A stretch of 64,000 bases of DNA from Streptomyces sp. B21-083 (GTDB lineage Bacteria > Actinomycetota > Actinomycetes > Streptomycetales > Streptomycetaceae), in assembly GCF_036898825.1 (NCBI RefSeq), contig NZ_JARUND010000001.1, forward strand, positions 2,418,001 to 2,482,000, read 5' to 3'. Positions 63,424 through 64,000 of this stretch are shown one piece after another (within the stretch, counting starts at the first letter, position 1; each line of letters opens with the position of its first letter). The notes under the pieces are model-generated. The model searched no databases. It saw only the letters and a list, made by a program, of their open reading frames with translations, and had not been told where the DNA came from. The position numbers and the translations under genes are program-made.

Positions 63424-64000
63424 TCAGACCTCGGGACGCAGCATCGGAGGGTTGAGCAGGGTGGCTCCCCCGGCTCGGAAGAGCTGGGCCGGACGACCGC
63501 CCTGCCGGGTGGTCGTACCTCCGGTGGGGACGAGGAAGCCCGGGGTGCCCGTGACCTTGCGGTGGAAGTTGCGGGGGTCGAGGGCGACGCCCCACACCGC
63601 CTCGTACACGCGGCGCAGCTCTCCGACGGTGAACTCGGTCGGGCAGAACGCTGTGGCCAGCGACGAGTACTCGATCTTGGAGCGGGCGCGTTCCACCCCG
63701 TCCGACAGGATCCGGGCGTGGTCGAAGGCGAGTGGTGCCGCCTGTTCGCCGTCGCGGCCGTAGCCGCCCTGCCGCAGCAGTTCCTCGACGGGTGCCCAGC
63801 GGGCGCTGTTGGCGTCACCGCCCGCCCGGGGAGCGGGCAGGTCGGGGGCGAGCGCGAGATGAGCGACGCTGACCACCCGCATCCGGGGATCCCGCTCGGG
63901 GTCGCCATAGGTCGCGAGCTGTTCCAGATGAGCGCCGTTGTCCTGGGCCGGGGCATCAGGGTCGTGGGCCCGCAGGCCGGTCTCCTCGGCCAGTTCGCGC
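63424..64000 (-). CDS. NUDIX-domain regulator or hydrolase, NrtR-like (5' end outside window)
   Basis: The visible 192 codons begin inside the NUDIX box (RELAEETGL at the window edge) and end with a winged helix (FTVGELRRVYEAVWGVALDP, RNFHRKVTGTPGFLVPTGG). NUDIX plus this winged helix is the NrtR architecture, which represses NAD biosynthesis or salvage genes and senses ADP-ribose; close relatives are ADP-ribose pyrophosphatases. The gene runs off the right edge on the minus strand, so its start and the rest of the NUDIX box cannot be judged. Confidence 0.8.
   Translation of the reverse strand, partial: RELAEETGLRAHDPDAPAQDNGAHLEQLATYGDPERDPRMRVVSVAHLALAPDLPAPRAGGDANSARWAPVEELLRQGGYGRDGEQAAPLAFDHARILSDGVERARSKIEYSSLATAFCPTEFTVGELRRVYEAVWGVALDPRNFHRKVTGTPGFLVPTGGTTTRQGGRPAQLFRAGGATLLNPPMLRPEV

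Overview
The window is a very GC-rich chromosome segment from a Streptomyces or a close relative. The evidence is third-position G/C bias, frequent GTG and TTG starts, GTGA/ATGA stop-start overlaps, and signature actinobacterial genes: sepH, cutRS, DUF4193, hrdB with a Lys/Ala-rich N-terminus, and topoisomerase IV parC/parE. Most of it looks like conserved core chromosome. From memory, the left part (TrkA pair, DUF3159, OB-fold, DUF3710, dut, DUF3093, DUF4193, inositol phosphatase) resembles the Rv2691-Rv2703 neighbourhood of Mycobacterium tuberculosis, with kdpDE and cutRS placed within it.

Layout. 0-1.7 kb: a 32-residue membrane peptide and two TrkA-type K+ channel regulators. 1.8-6.3 kb: DUF3159 membrane protein, OB-fold protein and the KdpE/KdpD turgor/K+ two-component system. 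6.5-10.3 kb: DUF3710, dUTPase, thioesterase, DUF3093, a conserved hypothetical and DUF4193. 10.7-12.6 kb: CutS/CutR. 13-21.4 kb: small protein, inositol phosphatase, coproporphyrin ferrochelatase, MFS exporter, FAD-linked sugar-lactone oxidase, SepH, rhodanese and a VOC protein. 21.5-22.9 kb: an NlpC/P60-fold protein that has lost its catalytic cysteine.

23.0-30.2 kb is the accessory part. A truncated thymidine kinase gene (left) and a complete, diverged one (right) flank about 6.5 kb of cargo. The cargo is a decayed tyrosine integrase, a leaderless zinc-finger-like gene with CCTTGG palindromes in its promoter, a broken RHS-type toxin gene with a small gene behind it, a secreted I36-type inhibitor coupled to a lipoprotein, a membrane-spanning XRE/peptidoglycan-binding/lysozyme-fold fusion, and an IS5-type transposase relic. 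This looks like an integrative element inserted at tdk. It is the most novel part of the window.

30.3-64 kb returns to core functions: phosphodiesterase plus DUF5998, GNAT/acyl-CoA synthetase fusion, HPr with a DasR-type site, GntR regulator, LytM-type peptidase behind a c-di-AMP (ydaO) riboswitch, M16 peptidase pair, parC, CobW metallochaperone, a citrate synthase relic, an iron-boxed ferredoxin-like gene, a CitA/CitB-type system with a second paralogous regulator, an acetate-type symporter with DUF485, a NarL-type system with a DUF1453-like membrane protein, parE, DUF7455, a secreted trypsin, hrdB, a FadR regulator, an ABC ATPase-permease fusion, and the start-less end of a NUDIX/NrtR-type gene. 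No tRNA, rRNA or CRISPR array was seen.
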